Source of the DNA: Chrysoperla carnea
Lineage: Eukaryota; Arthropoda; Insecta; Neuroptera; Chrysopidae
Length of the DNA: 64,000 nucleotides
Assembly: GCF_905475395.1 (NCBI RefSeq)
Contig: NC_058337.1
Span: forward strand, 86,546,368-86,610,367
Direction: 5' to 3'
Below, in pieces: positions 1 to 12,633 of this stretch (positions within the stretch are counted from its first letter, which is position 1; each line of letters opens with the position of its first letter). A model generated the notes under the pieces. It made no database searches. It saw nothing but the letters and a program-made list of their open reading frames with translations, and was not told the origin of the DNA. A program made the position numbers and the translations under genes.

Positions 1-396
1 TGAAATTTTTATAGCTTGCTAAGAAAGTAAAAAGTGAAGTTCGTAAATGAGCAACATAGGTCAATTTGATCTTGGATCCGTAAGACCCATCTTGTAAACC
101 GTTAGAGACAGAACAAAAGTTTAAATGTAAAAAATATTCCTTATGTAAAGAAACAACTTTTGTTTGAAACATTTTTTTATAAACATCACTGTTTACCCCC
201 GACGGCGCTATTTAGGTGCAAATTTTATAGTATGTATTAATATGCCGAAATATCAGTTATGTGTGTGTGGTTATTTAAGAGTAAGAGATATCTTTCTTTA
301 TTTAGGTGACGTCAAAAAACAAACGATTGAATCATCAACACAGTCAATACATGGTATTTCAACAATTAACTCTGTCAATTGTTTGTTTTCACTTGT
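1..396 (-). repeat. Repeat A, copy 1 (partial, enters from window edge)
   Basis: Reverse-oriented copy of the dispersed family seen about ten times here. In its forward sense the family starts at acaagtgaaaacaaacaatt, carries a conserved middle with a cggacggacgg run, and ends at catggtataaaaa. This copy is cut by the window start and ends at the acttgt terminus. No coding capacity is visible. Family membership rests on direct comparison with the copies at 2453, 3383, 5840 and 54301. Confidence 0.8.
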
Positions 397-788
397 TTTT
401 AATTAACATTAATAACAATTTTAATTATAATTTATACCATTTTCTTATAATAGGTAAGAGAAGACGTAATACCTACCTTTAATAAGGTACCATTAAACGG
501 CATAATATTTGTTTAGATATTTATTTACAATTTATGTTTATTTAACAATTAAATATATTTCTGTGATATTTACAAAAAATAAAGACTTAAATTATTGTTT
601 CTTTGTTACTAACCTTACCTCGTCAAAATAATATTCAATGGTCTGTAACTCCTAAAACCATCAAAGAAACCAAATTTTTGACATTTTGGAAAAAAAATTA
701 TTTTTAGTTTATTTCAGCCTACCAGTATTTTAATAAAATACCCTCATTACAAATATGGATGAATTTTTGTTGACTTCGAGTTGAGACA

Positions 789-879
789 TAGTTATTGAAA
801 TAAATACCACGATACTCGAAATAAAAATGTTTATTAAGAAATTTTATTTCGAGTATCGTGGTATTTCTTTCAATAACTA
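789..879. repeat. Hairpin inverted repeat
   Basis: Two arms of about 37 bp (789-825 and 842-879) are near-perfect reverse complements around a 16-bp loop. The conserved core is taccacgatactcgaaataa. No gene is nearby. Probably a miniature foldback element. Confidence 0.75.
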
Positions 880-966
880 CCCTTATTTCAGTTCAGATGC
901 TGTCCATTATATATAAACCCGTGAAAAGCTTACTGAACAATGTCTCGGGAAAATTTTTGACCAATT

Positions 967-1338
967 TGCATTTTAAGTGCTTGGTTGTTAACTGTTGAGA
1001 GCGCGCGAAATATCACCCAAAAATAACGATTTTTTGTTCTTTCTAAACATGCTAGAAAGATGGAATTTTAACCAATCGACTCGAAATAAAGTCAAATTTA
1101 CAGAAGAGTTCGAAAAATCTCATTTTCCACAACGCAACCCGCTGGAAAAACTGTTTTTTCGAGTTTTCGGCGAGGGGTGTAGGTAATGAAATTTTTCGAA
1201 CTTTTCCATTAATTGGACTTTATTTTGAGTCGATTGGTGAAAATCCCATCCTTCTAGCATGTATAGAACAGAAAATTATTTTTGGGTGGTTTTTAACGCG
1301 CTCTTTTAGCAATTAACAATCAAGCACTTAAAATGCAA
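967..1338. mobile_element. Foldback MITE, ~372 bp
   Basis: Long imperfect inverted repeat with arms 967-1124 and 1185-1338 and a 60-bp spacer. Both ends read tgcattttaagtgcttg (right end in reverse complement). There is no coding capacity. A partial second copy lies at about 4564-4660, sharing the ctttctagcatgtatagaac segment, so it is a dispersed family. Confidence 0.75.
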
Positions 1339-2452
1339 TGTTTTTTCCGAAGCAATTCGGTTAATATTATTTATTTGTTTAAATATAATCAGTTTAAACA
1401 ATATCCTACCGGGTTACCCACCGGCAACCTGCATTTTTATGCTCAGAAGAAATTATGCATGCTCAATGAATTATTTATGAAATAACAGAATGACCTCTAT
1501 GCATACTAATTTATAGAGTTAATATTTATACAGGCAGCAAATAAACACAGCATTTTTTACCAGTATTATAAGATAGGTTGAATGGTGATAAGATAGCTCT
1601 TCAAATTTTCGGTCGGAAAAATTTTGGTACTTATTCAGGGACAACTACTGTGAAGGCCTATGCAAAAAAGTCAAATAAGAAAATATTTCCAATTTTCCTG
1701 CCAAACGATATCTTATTGAAATTTACTGAGATATTTCATCTAGTCCTAATAAAATTAGTTGGAGAATTTTATGATTTTTGCAATTTTTTGATATCAACAT
1801 AAAATTTTATGCGAACAAAGTGTCACATCAATGTTGAAGTCACCCACTTCAATGTCTCGGTAACTATTTATCGTACAATAACTACAGGTATGAGAATTTT
1901 TATCGTAAGTGTCGTCGTGTCGTAAGTGTCTTTCAAAGCTAAGAAACAGATTTCACTTACCAGAGCCGCCATCATTGAAAAAATCAAAACGAAAACTGGG
2001 TCCTCAGAGAACAACTAGAGATATAGAGAGATAAGACGTGTCAAATCCACAAAAAAGACTGCATTTTGAGGAGCATTTGAGATGACAAAAAACTTGAATA
2101 TGTTGAATATTAAATATATTGTCTTTCTCAACAGTTTTGCTGAATCTCTCACAATCTGTTAAAGATAGAGCAGAACTTGAAATATCAAAAAGGTTTTATT
2201 CAAAACAATTTTTCGGAGGATGTAAAAAAGTTTCAAAAGTTTTAAGAGAGAACGTTATTTTTAAATTCTAAATTTTTTATTTTTAAAGAAAAGCTAATGA
2301 CTTGTGTTACAATTTTCTCGCTATTTTCTACTTGGATAATTAGTTAGCGTTTTATAACTATTTAATTAAAATTATAAAAATACAATTACAAATTAGTAAT
2401 TATTAAAGTCTTGAAACTCTTCAACCATTAAAAATATTCAAATGATTAAAAA
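1339..2452. other. Gene-free AT-rich spacer
   Basis: No coding exon or structured repeat is recognised here. The open frames are short and show no family motif. Confidence 0.5.
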
Positions 2453-3036
2453 ACAAGTGAAAACAAACAATTGACTGAGTTAATTGTTGAAATACCATGT
2501 GTAGGCAGTGTTGATTACTCTAGAGTATCGATAGCTATCACATTATACATTATACATGTCACACATACATAAATGATAATCCCATATTAATACATACTAT
2601 AAAATTTGCATCTAACGTGTGCCCTCGTGTGGTAAATAAAACAGTGATGTTTACAACAAAATGTTTCAAACAAAAGTTGTTTCTTTTGATAAGGAACATT
2701 TTTTACAATTAAAATTTTGTTCTATCTCTAACGGATTACAAGATGAGTCTTAAGGACCCATGACCCAATAGACGTATGTTGCTCATTTACGAACTTCACT
2801 TTTTACGTCCTGAGTGCGGTGTAAAAATTTCAGTTATATTTTTCTTTGATATCTTTTTTCTTTTTTGAGTTATCATGTTCACAGACGGACGGGCGGACAG
2901 ACAACCGAAAATGGACTAATTAGATGATTTTATGAACACCTATACCAAAATTTATTTCGTAGCATCAATTTTTTTAAGCGTTACAAACTTGGGGCTTAAT
3001 ATAATATGTATATTTTATATATACATGGTATAAAAA
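2453..3036 (+). repeat. Repeat A, copy 2 (near full length)
   Basis: Starts with acaagtgaaaacaaacaatt and ends with tacatggtataaaaa, with the cggacgggcggac segment in the middle. About 580 bp, no coding capacity. It lies in the same orientation as copy 3, which follows about 350 bp later. Confidence 0.85.
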
Positions 3037-3382
3037 TCACTTAATTTATATTCGATTTGATAAGTTGTACCTACTCAAATTAAATTATTATTATCAATGT
3101 TATATAATTTTGAGTGATATTTTCCCCGAAAATATAGACATATGCACGAACTAGTCGTTTTTTTAAATCACAATACGCGACTTAAATCATCGCACGATGG
3201 AAAATGTTTGAATTAAATCACAGAAATTGCAACAATTATCTTACAAAACACTTTTTTCGAAGAAGAGTACTCAATAAAAGTATTATAGACAAGGCGTGCC
3301 TATTCCAAAAAAATTTTCTTCAACAGCTTTTTTATTTAGTATCTCACACTAACTAATTTTTTTTAAATTAAATATTAATTTA

Positions 3383-3926
3383 ACAAGTAAAAACAAACAA
3401 TTGACTGAGTTAATTGTTGAAATATCATGCATAGACAGTGTTGATTACTCTATCACATTACACATACACACATGTCACACATACATAACTGATATTTCCA
3501 TATAATAGGTACAAACTATACAATTTACGCCTAATTTGCGTCCTCACGAGTAAACAGTGATGTTTACGAAAAAAATGTTGAAAACAAAAGTTGTTTCTTT
3601 TGATAAAGAATATTTTTTACATTTAAACTTTTGCTCTATCTCTAACGGTTTAAAAGATGGGTCCTACGGACCCAAGACCCAGTTGACCTATGTTGCTCAT
3701 TTACTAACTCGACCTCACTTTTTACGTCCTGAGTACGCTATCCAAATTTTAGCTTGATATCTCTTTTCGTTTTTGAGTAGTCGTGATGACAGACGGACAG
3801 AATTAGGTGATTTTATGAACATCTATACCAAAATTTTGTGCGTAGTATCAATATTTTTCAGCGTTACAAACTTGGGTCTAAACTTAGTGTACCTTGCATA
3901 TTACATATATGCATGGTATAAAAATT
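3383..3926 (+). repeat. Repeat A, copy 3
   Basis: Same ends and order of blocks as copy 2, with a short deletion in the purine-rich cggacgg segment (agacggacagaattagg). About 544 bp, no coding capacity. Confidence 0.85.
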
Positions 3927-4216
3927 TGAAAAGAACTGTATGATAGTGATCTTCTGGCTTACGCCATTTAAGTTTTAGTTTTTTTAACCTGAAGAAGAAA
4001 GTCATAAATCGAGTATATTTTTAAGATCTCAACGCCACGATAGTAAAAAAATGAACTTTCATTAGGTCATTCAGCTGATCGTTTTCATTGAATAAAAAGA
4101 TTATAGAAGGATTATAAAATGCGTTGATAGGTATATTACCAGTAATATTTATATAATAACTCATAACTCAAAAAAAAAATTGTAAACAGCACTTTAACGA
4201 TTGGAAATGATGAAGA

Positions 4217-4966
4217 GGGGGGGGGGGAATTATAAGGAATATAAAATAAGCCTATTTTCTATCAGCAAAGTTGGAGGGTCTTTATGAGGGGTGAAAAAGG
4301 GGCGGGACTTTGTATTATTGCGTTTTCTGACTTAAATTGCGGTCAAAATGAAATGTGTTCAATAGAAAAGTTCTTGATCACGCCAAAATTCAGAACTTTT
4401 AAAGTCATTTTTAACATAACCTCAAAATTTCCTAGAAAATGGTGTCAAACCGTCTTTTTTTTTATTCTTATATCTCCAAAAATAGTCCAATTTAAATGAA
4501 AATTATGGAAAAAAATATCTGTCCTTAATAACCGATTTTTTGGGGGGGTTTGCGATGTGGTTAATGCAATTTTAATTTAGTTTCGGTTCTCTTGGTGAAA
4601 ATTTCATCTTTCTAGCATGTATAGAACTGAAAAACGTAATTTTGGGTTGTTTTTCCAATTTTCCTGGGGAGTTGCAATGAAAAAGATGAAATTTGAAGTT
4701 TCTCGTAGCATCTTTCTAGAATGCCTAGAAGTGCTGTATGTATTTGTATCGGTAAGTGAGTCAGTCAATTTTTGTTGTGGCTATATATTATTTTAGACGA
4801 ATCTTTCTAGCAATATCGTTGCGACCTGGACAAAAAAAAAATATGTCGCGTCAAATAATAAAACACATTTTTTTTGTTTTTTTTTTTCGCAGAATTCAAT
4901 GATGTAATTACAATGATGTTATCTTTTTTCGCATTTTTAAGCGTGTTCAGCGTGTTCAGCGTGTTC
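4217..4966. repeat. Small repeats: G tract, foldback fragment, 9-bp tandem
   Basis: Three separate small items. An 11-bp G tract lies at 4217-4227. A degenerate fragment of the 967-1338 foldback lies at about 4564-4660. Three tandem units of gcgtgttca lie at 4941-4966. No gene is supported in this stretch. Confidence 0.6.
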
Positions 4967-5254
4967 TTAAATCGTTGGTATATGGTATCTTCATTTTTTA
5001 TGAATATAGATGTAAAAATAAAAAAACGATGATTTCCTGAAGTATATTTTTCATTTTAAGGAAAGGGTATTTTTTACGAAAACAAGAAAAAGGCTTTTCT
5101 CCAGTATGTGTTCTGATATGTGCAATTACTTAAATTTGGTTTCTGGGAAAATGATTTGTCAAAAACTTCACAAATAAATGGTTTTTCTCCAGTATGCGAT
5201 CGTTTATGTATAATTAAATGGTTTTTCTTGTAAAACTTTTTATCACAAACTTCA

Positions 5255-5452
<198 letters not shown>

Positions 5453-5556
5453 TCATTTATGTATAATTAAATCGGCTTTCTGAGTAAATTTTTTATCACA
5501 AACTTCACATGTAAATGGTTTCTCTACAGTATGAAATCGTTTAATATGTCTAATTA

Positions 5557-6650
5557 AATAGGGAATATTCATGAAATTTAAATTTGGTTCAAATATTTTT
5601 CTTCCGTAACTTTAATGACTGGACATTTCAACTAAACCATTATTTTAGTAATTAATATCTTTTTAATTACTTAAAATTAATTAATAAAAGTATCATAGTA
5701 CGGGCTTGTCAAATTTGTTGATATACTGTATGATATTAATTACTTACATTTTATATGGTATTTCATTAAATTATACTATTCTACGGCTTTTATTAGAAAA
5801 CTTAATAATAACGAATATAAATTCTGTGTTGTAAATTCATTTTTATACCATGTATATATGAAATATACATAGTATATTAAGTTTCGTCCCAAGTGTGTAA
5901 CGCTTAGAAATATTGATGCTACGAAAAAAATTTTGGTATAGGTGTTCATAGAATCACCTAATTAATCCATTTCCGGTTGTCCGTCCGTCCGTCCGTCTGT
6001 GGACACGATAACTCAAAAACGAAAAAAGATATCGAGCTGAAATTTTTACAGCGTACTCAGGACGTAAAAAGTGAGGTCAAGTTCGTAAATGAGCATCATA
6101 GGTCAATTGGGTCTTGTAAACCGTTAGAGATAGAACAAAAATTTTAAATGTAAAAAATGTTCCTTATAAAAAAATAAGGAACATTTTGTTTGAAACATTT
6201 TTTTGTAAATATCACTGTTTACCCACTAGGGCGTTAATTATGTGCAAATTTTATAGTATGTATTAATATAGGAATATCAGTTGTGTGTGTGTCTATTTAA
6301 AAGTGAATATCTTTTGTTATTTACGTGACGTCAAAAAAAACAAACGATTGCGCATCAACACTGTCTATACATGGTATTTCAACAATTAACTCAGTCAATT
6401 GTTTGTTTTCACTTGTTTAAAGTGTAAATTATGCATTGAACTGTCACCAATTGACAGATCGCGTATTTATACGTCATCAATAGAGAGCGCCAAAAAACTG
6501 CGTTTAAATATCTCAAAATTATAATGTATTTTAAAAATTTTTTTACACTTAATTAACGTATTTTTAAGCAGTATTTATATTTTTTAGTTTGTTATAACGG
6601 TGTAAACAATGAATTAAAAATATTAAAAAAAATACATGAATATTCCCTAT
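5557..6650 (-). mobile_element. MITE family B, copy 1, interrupted by repeat A
   Basis: Terminal inverted repeats of about 16 bp (atagggaatattcatg) mark both ends. Internal blocks match the copies at 11207, 33996 and 36048. A complete reverse repeat A (5840-6416) sits inside it, so repeat A moved later. The element lies within the zinc-finger pseudogene. I see no clear target duplication. Confidence 0.85.
5840..6416 (-). repeat. Repeat A, copy 4 (full length, nested)
   Basis: Reverse-oriented full copy running from tttttatacc to acttgt, inserted in MITE family B copy 1. It carries a clean gtccgtccgtccgtctgtgg block. Confidence 0.85.
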
Positions 6651-7022
6651 CTCTTTATCATTTTCAGGAAGAAGTAAATATTTTACACTTATAATACTAT
6701 CAATATCATTGCTACCTTCTTCTGGTATTTCAATTTCATTTTCATTTCAATTCGTCCATTGTAACTATTGTCATTTAATGTTTCATTTTTTATAATTAAT
6801 TCTGTATGTAACTTTTTCAAGTTTAATATTTTCTTCTTTGATTAAACAATAATTATTTATATTTTCAAATGAATTATTTGTCATTTTGTTAAGCTTTCTA
6901 TTTCACAAGCACCAACTATTTAATTAGTCTGATCCATAGATTACAAAGTTGTCTACACTTGTCAATTTCAATTCGCAAGTTTTTTTTAAAAATATAAATG
7001 ACGTTAAAATAAATATTACGTT

Positions 7023-10000
7023 ATGATGGGTTTTAAAATAGAAAACAATAATACATGTCGAGTGTGTTTAAAAACAAAAAATACTGGTATATTTTCTATT
7101 TACGAAAAAATGTCAGAAGAATATACGGAACCAATATTTAGTATGATTATATATTGTGCTTCAGTAAATGTAAGTTACATATCAATTGAAATGATTGAAA
7201 CTAATATAATAAAATTATACTGTCTGTATATTTAACAAATTTTCTTTTTAATATTACAATAAATCACGAACTTTAATATCCTAAATATTACGATCGTTAC
7301 AGTAAATGATTTATGAAATTATGATTATTCTCTGTAATATTTTTATTGAAATTTTGGGTAGTGTTGATTTGACCACTTTTGACGATTTCATCCCCTCTAG
7401 CTCCAGGGGGAAGAGTCCCAGACGGGAGTTATATCTAAGCTAGGACTTTGTTGATATAAACCCTGATACGAAGTTTCACAGCTGTCCCCTCAGCCTCTCT
7501 CTAGAAAATCCCATTTTCCTGTATTTGGAAAGGTTTTCCCTAGGGTGTGGGCCTTCTCGAATTTTCCCGGATATGTGGCTTATACCTATCCTAGGAACAC
7601 CTTAAGGTCTAGCCTTGTGCCCAGTTTAATCGAAATCGTTAGAGCCGTTTTTGAGAAGACCCCAAAGATCCTGTTTTGGCCTAGAGAGAAGTACCCTTAG
7701 AAAAAGGTCTAGGGAAAAAATGAAAAAATCGTCTGGAATTATGACCAAACTGAACCTATGTACCGAGTAAATGTAAAGTAAAAATGTAAAATTATCAGTC
7801 AAAAAAGCTGTAAGACTTATAATACAATATACTAAGATAATATTATAGATACTACCCTCATAGAGTTTCCGAATAAAATGAATAGACCACAAAGGCACAA
7901 ACCCATGCTGAAATTTTTCGGGTGAAATGACCCATCAGGAATCATGTTGAAAAAGATGCTCCTATATGTAAAAGTAAGTTTAAGCACCATGGTGTCATTT
8001 TTGCGCGGTACAGATGAGAATATGAATGGCCTTGGTGTCTCACTCCTGCACCACCAAATATGGTCGACGTTGCTGGATACTAACTCTGCATAAGTATTCG
8101 AAGCGAATTACATAAATGCCGTACAGAAATAAAGGTATCGAAGTTAACAAATTTATTTCTGTACAGCATTTATGTAATTCGCTTCGAATATCTATGCAGA
8201 GTTGGTATCAAGCAGGACCAACCGAAATTGAAGCGCAAAACTAAAAGTGATGTGTATGTTTTGTACGTAAAACAAAAAGCTGGTAAAGAATCATGTAGGG
8301 CGGATTTTCTTTTATTATAAATATTTGTATACTTCGATTTCATTCCAAATGGTAATGAAATTATTCTTTAAACTTATGATTTATTTCAGAATAGCTTTAA
8401 TTATTTGGCGCTGGAATTACAACTGCTTTTTTATGGCTAATCGAAGGCATAAGCATCAAAGTTAAAAAGATCTTTACCTTTATATAATCTGTTTCGCACA
8501 AAGAGCCATCGGGGCCTCTCCAAAAAGTATGCTGTGTATACACCAACAGCATTTATTTAAAATTTAAACTTACAAGTGCCATCTGTAATTTTTAAGTTGT
8601 CAAAAAAAAATTGGCAGTTGATTTGAATCATGGCAACGATATACATCTTATAATTTTATGAATTGACGCTACTACATAAATATTTTGGAAAATTTTTGTC
8701 CTATGTTGCTCATTTACGAACTCGACTTGATATCCTTTTCGTCTTCAGCTTGATATCTCTTTTCGTTTTTGAAATATCGTGTTCACAGACGGGCGGACGG
8801 ACAGGCAATTGAAAATAGACTAAATAGGTGATTTTATGAACACCTATACCAAAATTTTGTTCGTAGCATCAACATTTTTAAGCATTACAAACTTGGGACT
8901 AAACTTAGTATACCTTGATATATATTACATATATACATGATATAAAAAGTTTTCCATGTGAAGCCAAGTTAAGTAGACACGCTGTATATTGTTTATATTA
9001 TTGAAAGCATTGGCCATTCTGTTTTTCCAGCCTACCAGGGAACCGAGACCGTTATGTGCGACAGTAAGTTGACACAGACATTACAAAGAAAGCATTACAC
9101 CGATTTTAAGGTTCCTTAAATACCAGCCATTCATAAAATGTTTAAACAGTCTTTAGACTGTCATAATCAAAGTCTTTTAAATTCTAATTTTATACTTCAT
9201 TTAAATTATTTATTTTATTATTTACTAGATATCAAGAGAAGATGGATTGCCTGATGTTGTATGCGAATCTTGTAAAACACGTTTGGAAACATCGTACCTA
9301 TTTAAGCGAGACTGTGAACAATCGGATGCCAAATTACGTATGAAAATAGAAATTGACTATGTAAAATCTGATTTTTAATCTATTTATTTATGGTTTTATC
9401 TTTTTCTAATATTTTTTATGTTTTTTTTTTAATCACAGAACTTTAAACAAGAAAATAACAACGATTCAGAAAATTGTATTGAAACAATTAATACGGAAAA
9501 TATAAAACTAGAAAATGATACTAACTTACATAATTATGAAAATAATGAAGAGTCTTTGGACACTGTGTATCCAAATATGTTTGCGACGGCAGAAATTCAT
9601 GATTCTAAGTAAGTAGAAGATATTTTAAAAGTTTTTGCATCCTAAGGCGATGTGCAACGACGGAAATTATGAATCACATGAAGCTTAATATATTTGTGTG
9701 ATAGACTTTAAGATGGTGACAGATTTCATTGGACCATTTTCTCGCTTATATTATGCCTCTGAGTGTTTACGGTATTTTTGAATTGGTCTTTAAACCCAAT
9801 GGTGTTTATTGTATCTATGATCCCCTCTTTCTATAACTCGAAAGCCCGTGTTCATAAGTTGTTCTGCCAGTTTCAGAAATTTTGAGTGAAATCATTTTTA
9901 CGTATAAAAACTAGGCGATCCTTTATAATTAAAATAGAAAATATTTTTTTAACGAAAAATTTATAAATTATTTTGATAGTTCAAATTTTTATTTTAAAAC

Positions 10001-12566
10001 TTTCCAGTAAAATATTCGCCATTGGTTCTGTGTGGGGAATCACATCTTTGATTTTTCTTTCTGTTTCCTGAGTGCTATAAATTTTTAATATATACATCTA
10101 AAGTAAATCAATTTTAAAGCCCATGTGATAGGCAAAACATCGTATAACTAGAGCTAGGTCTTTCGACTTTTCTGCTGTACAAGCCCACTTATAAGCCTTT
10201 TTAAAATTGATGTATCAAATAAATAACAATGTATTTCAGAAGAAAATTAATCCATTTTTAAGAATTTACAAGTCGCCCTATTAGCTCAGTTGGTTAAGGC
10301 ATAACCAATTCCGTCCGTGGTGTGTTTAGGGTAGCGAGCTTCGATTCCCGCCGTTGCAACAAAATTAATTTAATTAATAGTTGTGATGGGCTGGTGTAGT
10401 GCATGGTATATGCATGAAGGGGGTGCACTCAGCCTCTGAAATTGAGGAGCTGATAAATGAAATTATCAGCGGAAAGGTGGTAAAACACATATATGGTATC
10501 ACAATGGGCACAATAACCTAAATGTGTCCTTTGTGGACAGCCATTATAACCTAACCTAACCTAACCTAAGATATTTTCAACCATTCACACGAATTTAACT
10601 TCAACATATTCAATTTAGAACCTATTATCTCAAATTAATTTTTTTTCTTTGTGTAGGACTCCAATAGAAGCTTCAACAATTGCATCAGAAAATGTATTCG
10701 TTGGAAATTCAGATAATCATGTTACTGATAAAGAAGACAACGAAACCGATACAGAATATCGACCAAAAAAATTAAATCGTAAACGTAAAAAAAAAGCTAT
10801 AAATCTTGCGAGATTACGTAAATTAATTTGTTATGTGTGTATTAAAACTTTTCCAACTCAAAATGATTATAATGCACACATTGCACAGCATCCAAATCAA
10901 AAATATTCATGTGATCAAGAAAATTGTAATATGGAATTCTCAAATTATATAAAATATGCAATACATAGAAAAAATATTCATTTAATTGAACATTATTTAA
11001 CGTGTAAAGATTGCCAGAAAAGTTTTAATAATAAAAAAAGTTTTGATGTGAGTAGAATCGCTATTTTAATGTATTGTAACAAAATCCTTTAGCAAAGATT
11101 CTGTAAATTAGATACTTAGGAATAAATTATTTCTTTTGTTTACTAAAATACCACCTGAAAAATATATCATTTTCGACAGATGCAAGTAATCACGAGGTTC
11201 GTGGATAATAGGGAATATTCATGTATTTTTTTTATATTTTTAATTCATTGTTTACACCGATATAACAAAGTAAAAAATATAAATACTGCTTAAAAATGCT
11301 GTATTTAAGTGTAAAAAAATATTTAAAATACATTATAATTTTGAGATATTTAAACGCAGTTTTTTGGCGCTCTCTATTGATGACGTATAAATACGTGATC
11401 TGTCAATTTTTGACAGTTCAATGTATAATTTACACTTTAAAAAAAATGAATTTACACTCGTTATTATTAAGTTTTCTAATAAAAAGCCGTAGAATAGTAT
11501 AATTTAATGAAATACCATATAAAATGTAAGTAAATAATATCATACAGTATGTCAACAAATTTGACAAGCCCGTACCATGATGTCATGTCCGTATAAAAAT
11601 TTGAATTTCCGTTTTAGAAATTTTTAAATGCCCTCACTGAATTTGTACTTTTATTAATTAATTTTAAGTAATTAAAAATATATTAATTACTAAAATAATG
11701 GTTTAGTTGAAATGTCCAGTCATTAAAGTTACGGAAGAAAAATATTTGAACCAAATTTAAATTTCATGAATATTCCCTATTGATATTTTTTAGTTCATTT
11801 TAGTTAAAGAATCGGTTAATAGCATGAGAACCGTTGAACATTTTAAGGGAAAGACTTATTTTTGAATGTATTAATACAAAATCGAAGACTTGTCTGAAAT
11901 GTAATGACTTACAATACTCACGCTTAACATTCGATCGAGATCGAGATCGTCCTTTTAAATATATTGTTTTCAAAAAAAATATTAGTCCGCTTAAATCTTA
12001 CCGTGATTCAAATATATTTCTCCGATATTTATGAATTTGACTTTTTTATTTCATTAATTACTAATTTTGAAGGTATCAAAATGCCTCAAACAAATAAAAT
12101 TTCACCAATCGAAAAATTCGCTCCACCATGCTTTAACTTTTTGTATTTGGGCATTCCAAGAAAGTATTAACAAATTGTTGCTATTAACAGCGATCAGATC
12201 ATCAGGTGCAATTAGCGAATAAAACAAAATCATCAAATCGTTATTTTCGAAAATTATTTAATTAATTAATAGTCTCATGCGAAATCCATATTTGAGTAAC
12301 ACGCATGGATATGCGTTGGAATCGTGATTGTAAAATAATTTTAATTTTGGATTTTTTTTCTAGAGGCATGTACTTAATCTACATGGAGATCGTCCTTATG
12401 GGTGTTTAAAATGTTCAAAAACGTTTCGTGAAGAGAGTGCCTTAACAAATCATGTAGAAAAAACACACTCTAAGGAATATAAATGTGAATTTTGTGAAAA
12501 GGTTAGACTTAATTTCACTTTTACTAATTCGGGTTGTTTTGCTAAATTTTATCATTATTGTCACGC

Positions 12567-12633
<67 letters not shown>

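Noticed and set aside
10274-10360. Functional tRNA-Ile gene
   Set aside because: The A box is good, but the anticodon arm is disrupted and a SINE body with tandem tail follows; a second truncated copy exists at 18212.
11834-12034. Extra zinc-finger exon (contains a CLKC motif)
   Set aside because: No histidine pair at the right spacing and no splice sites in phase with the ZAD exons.
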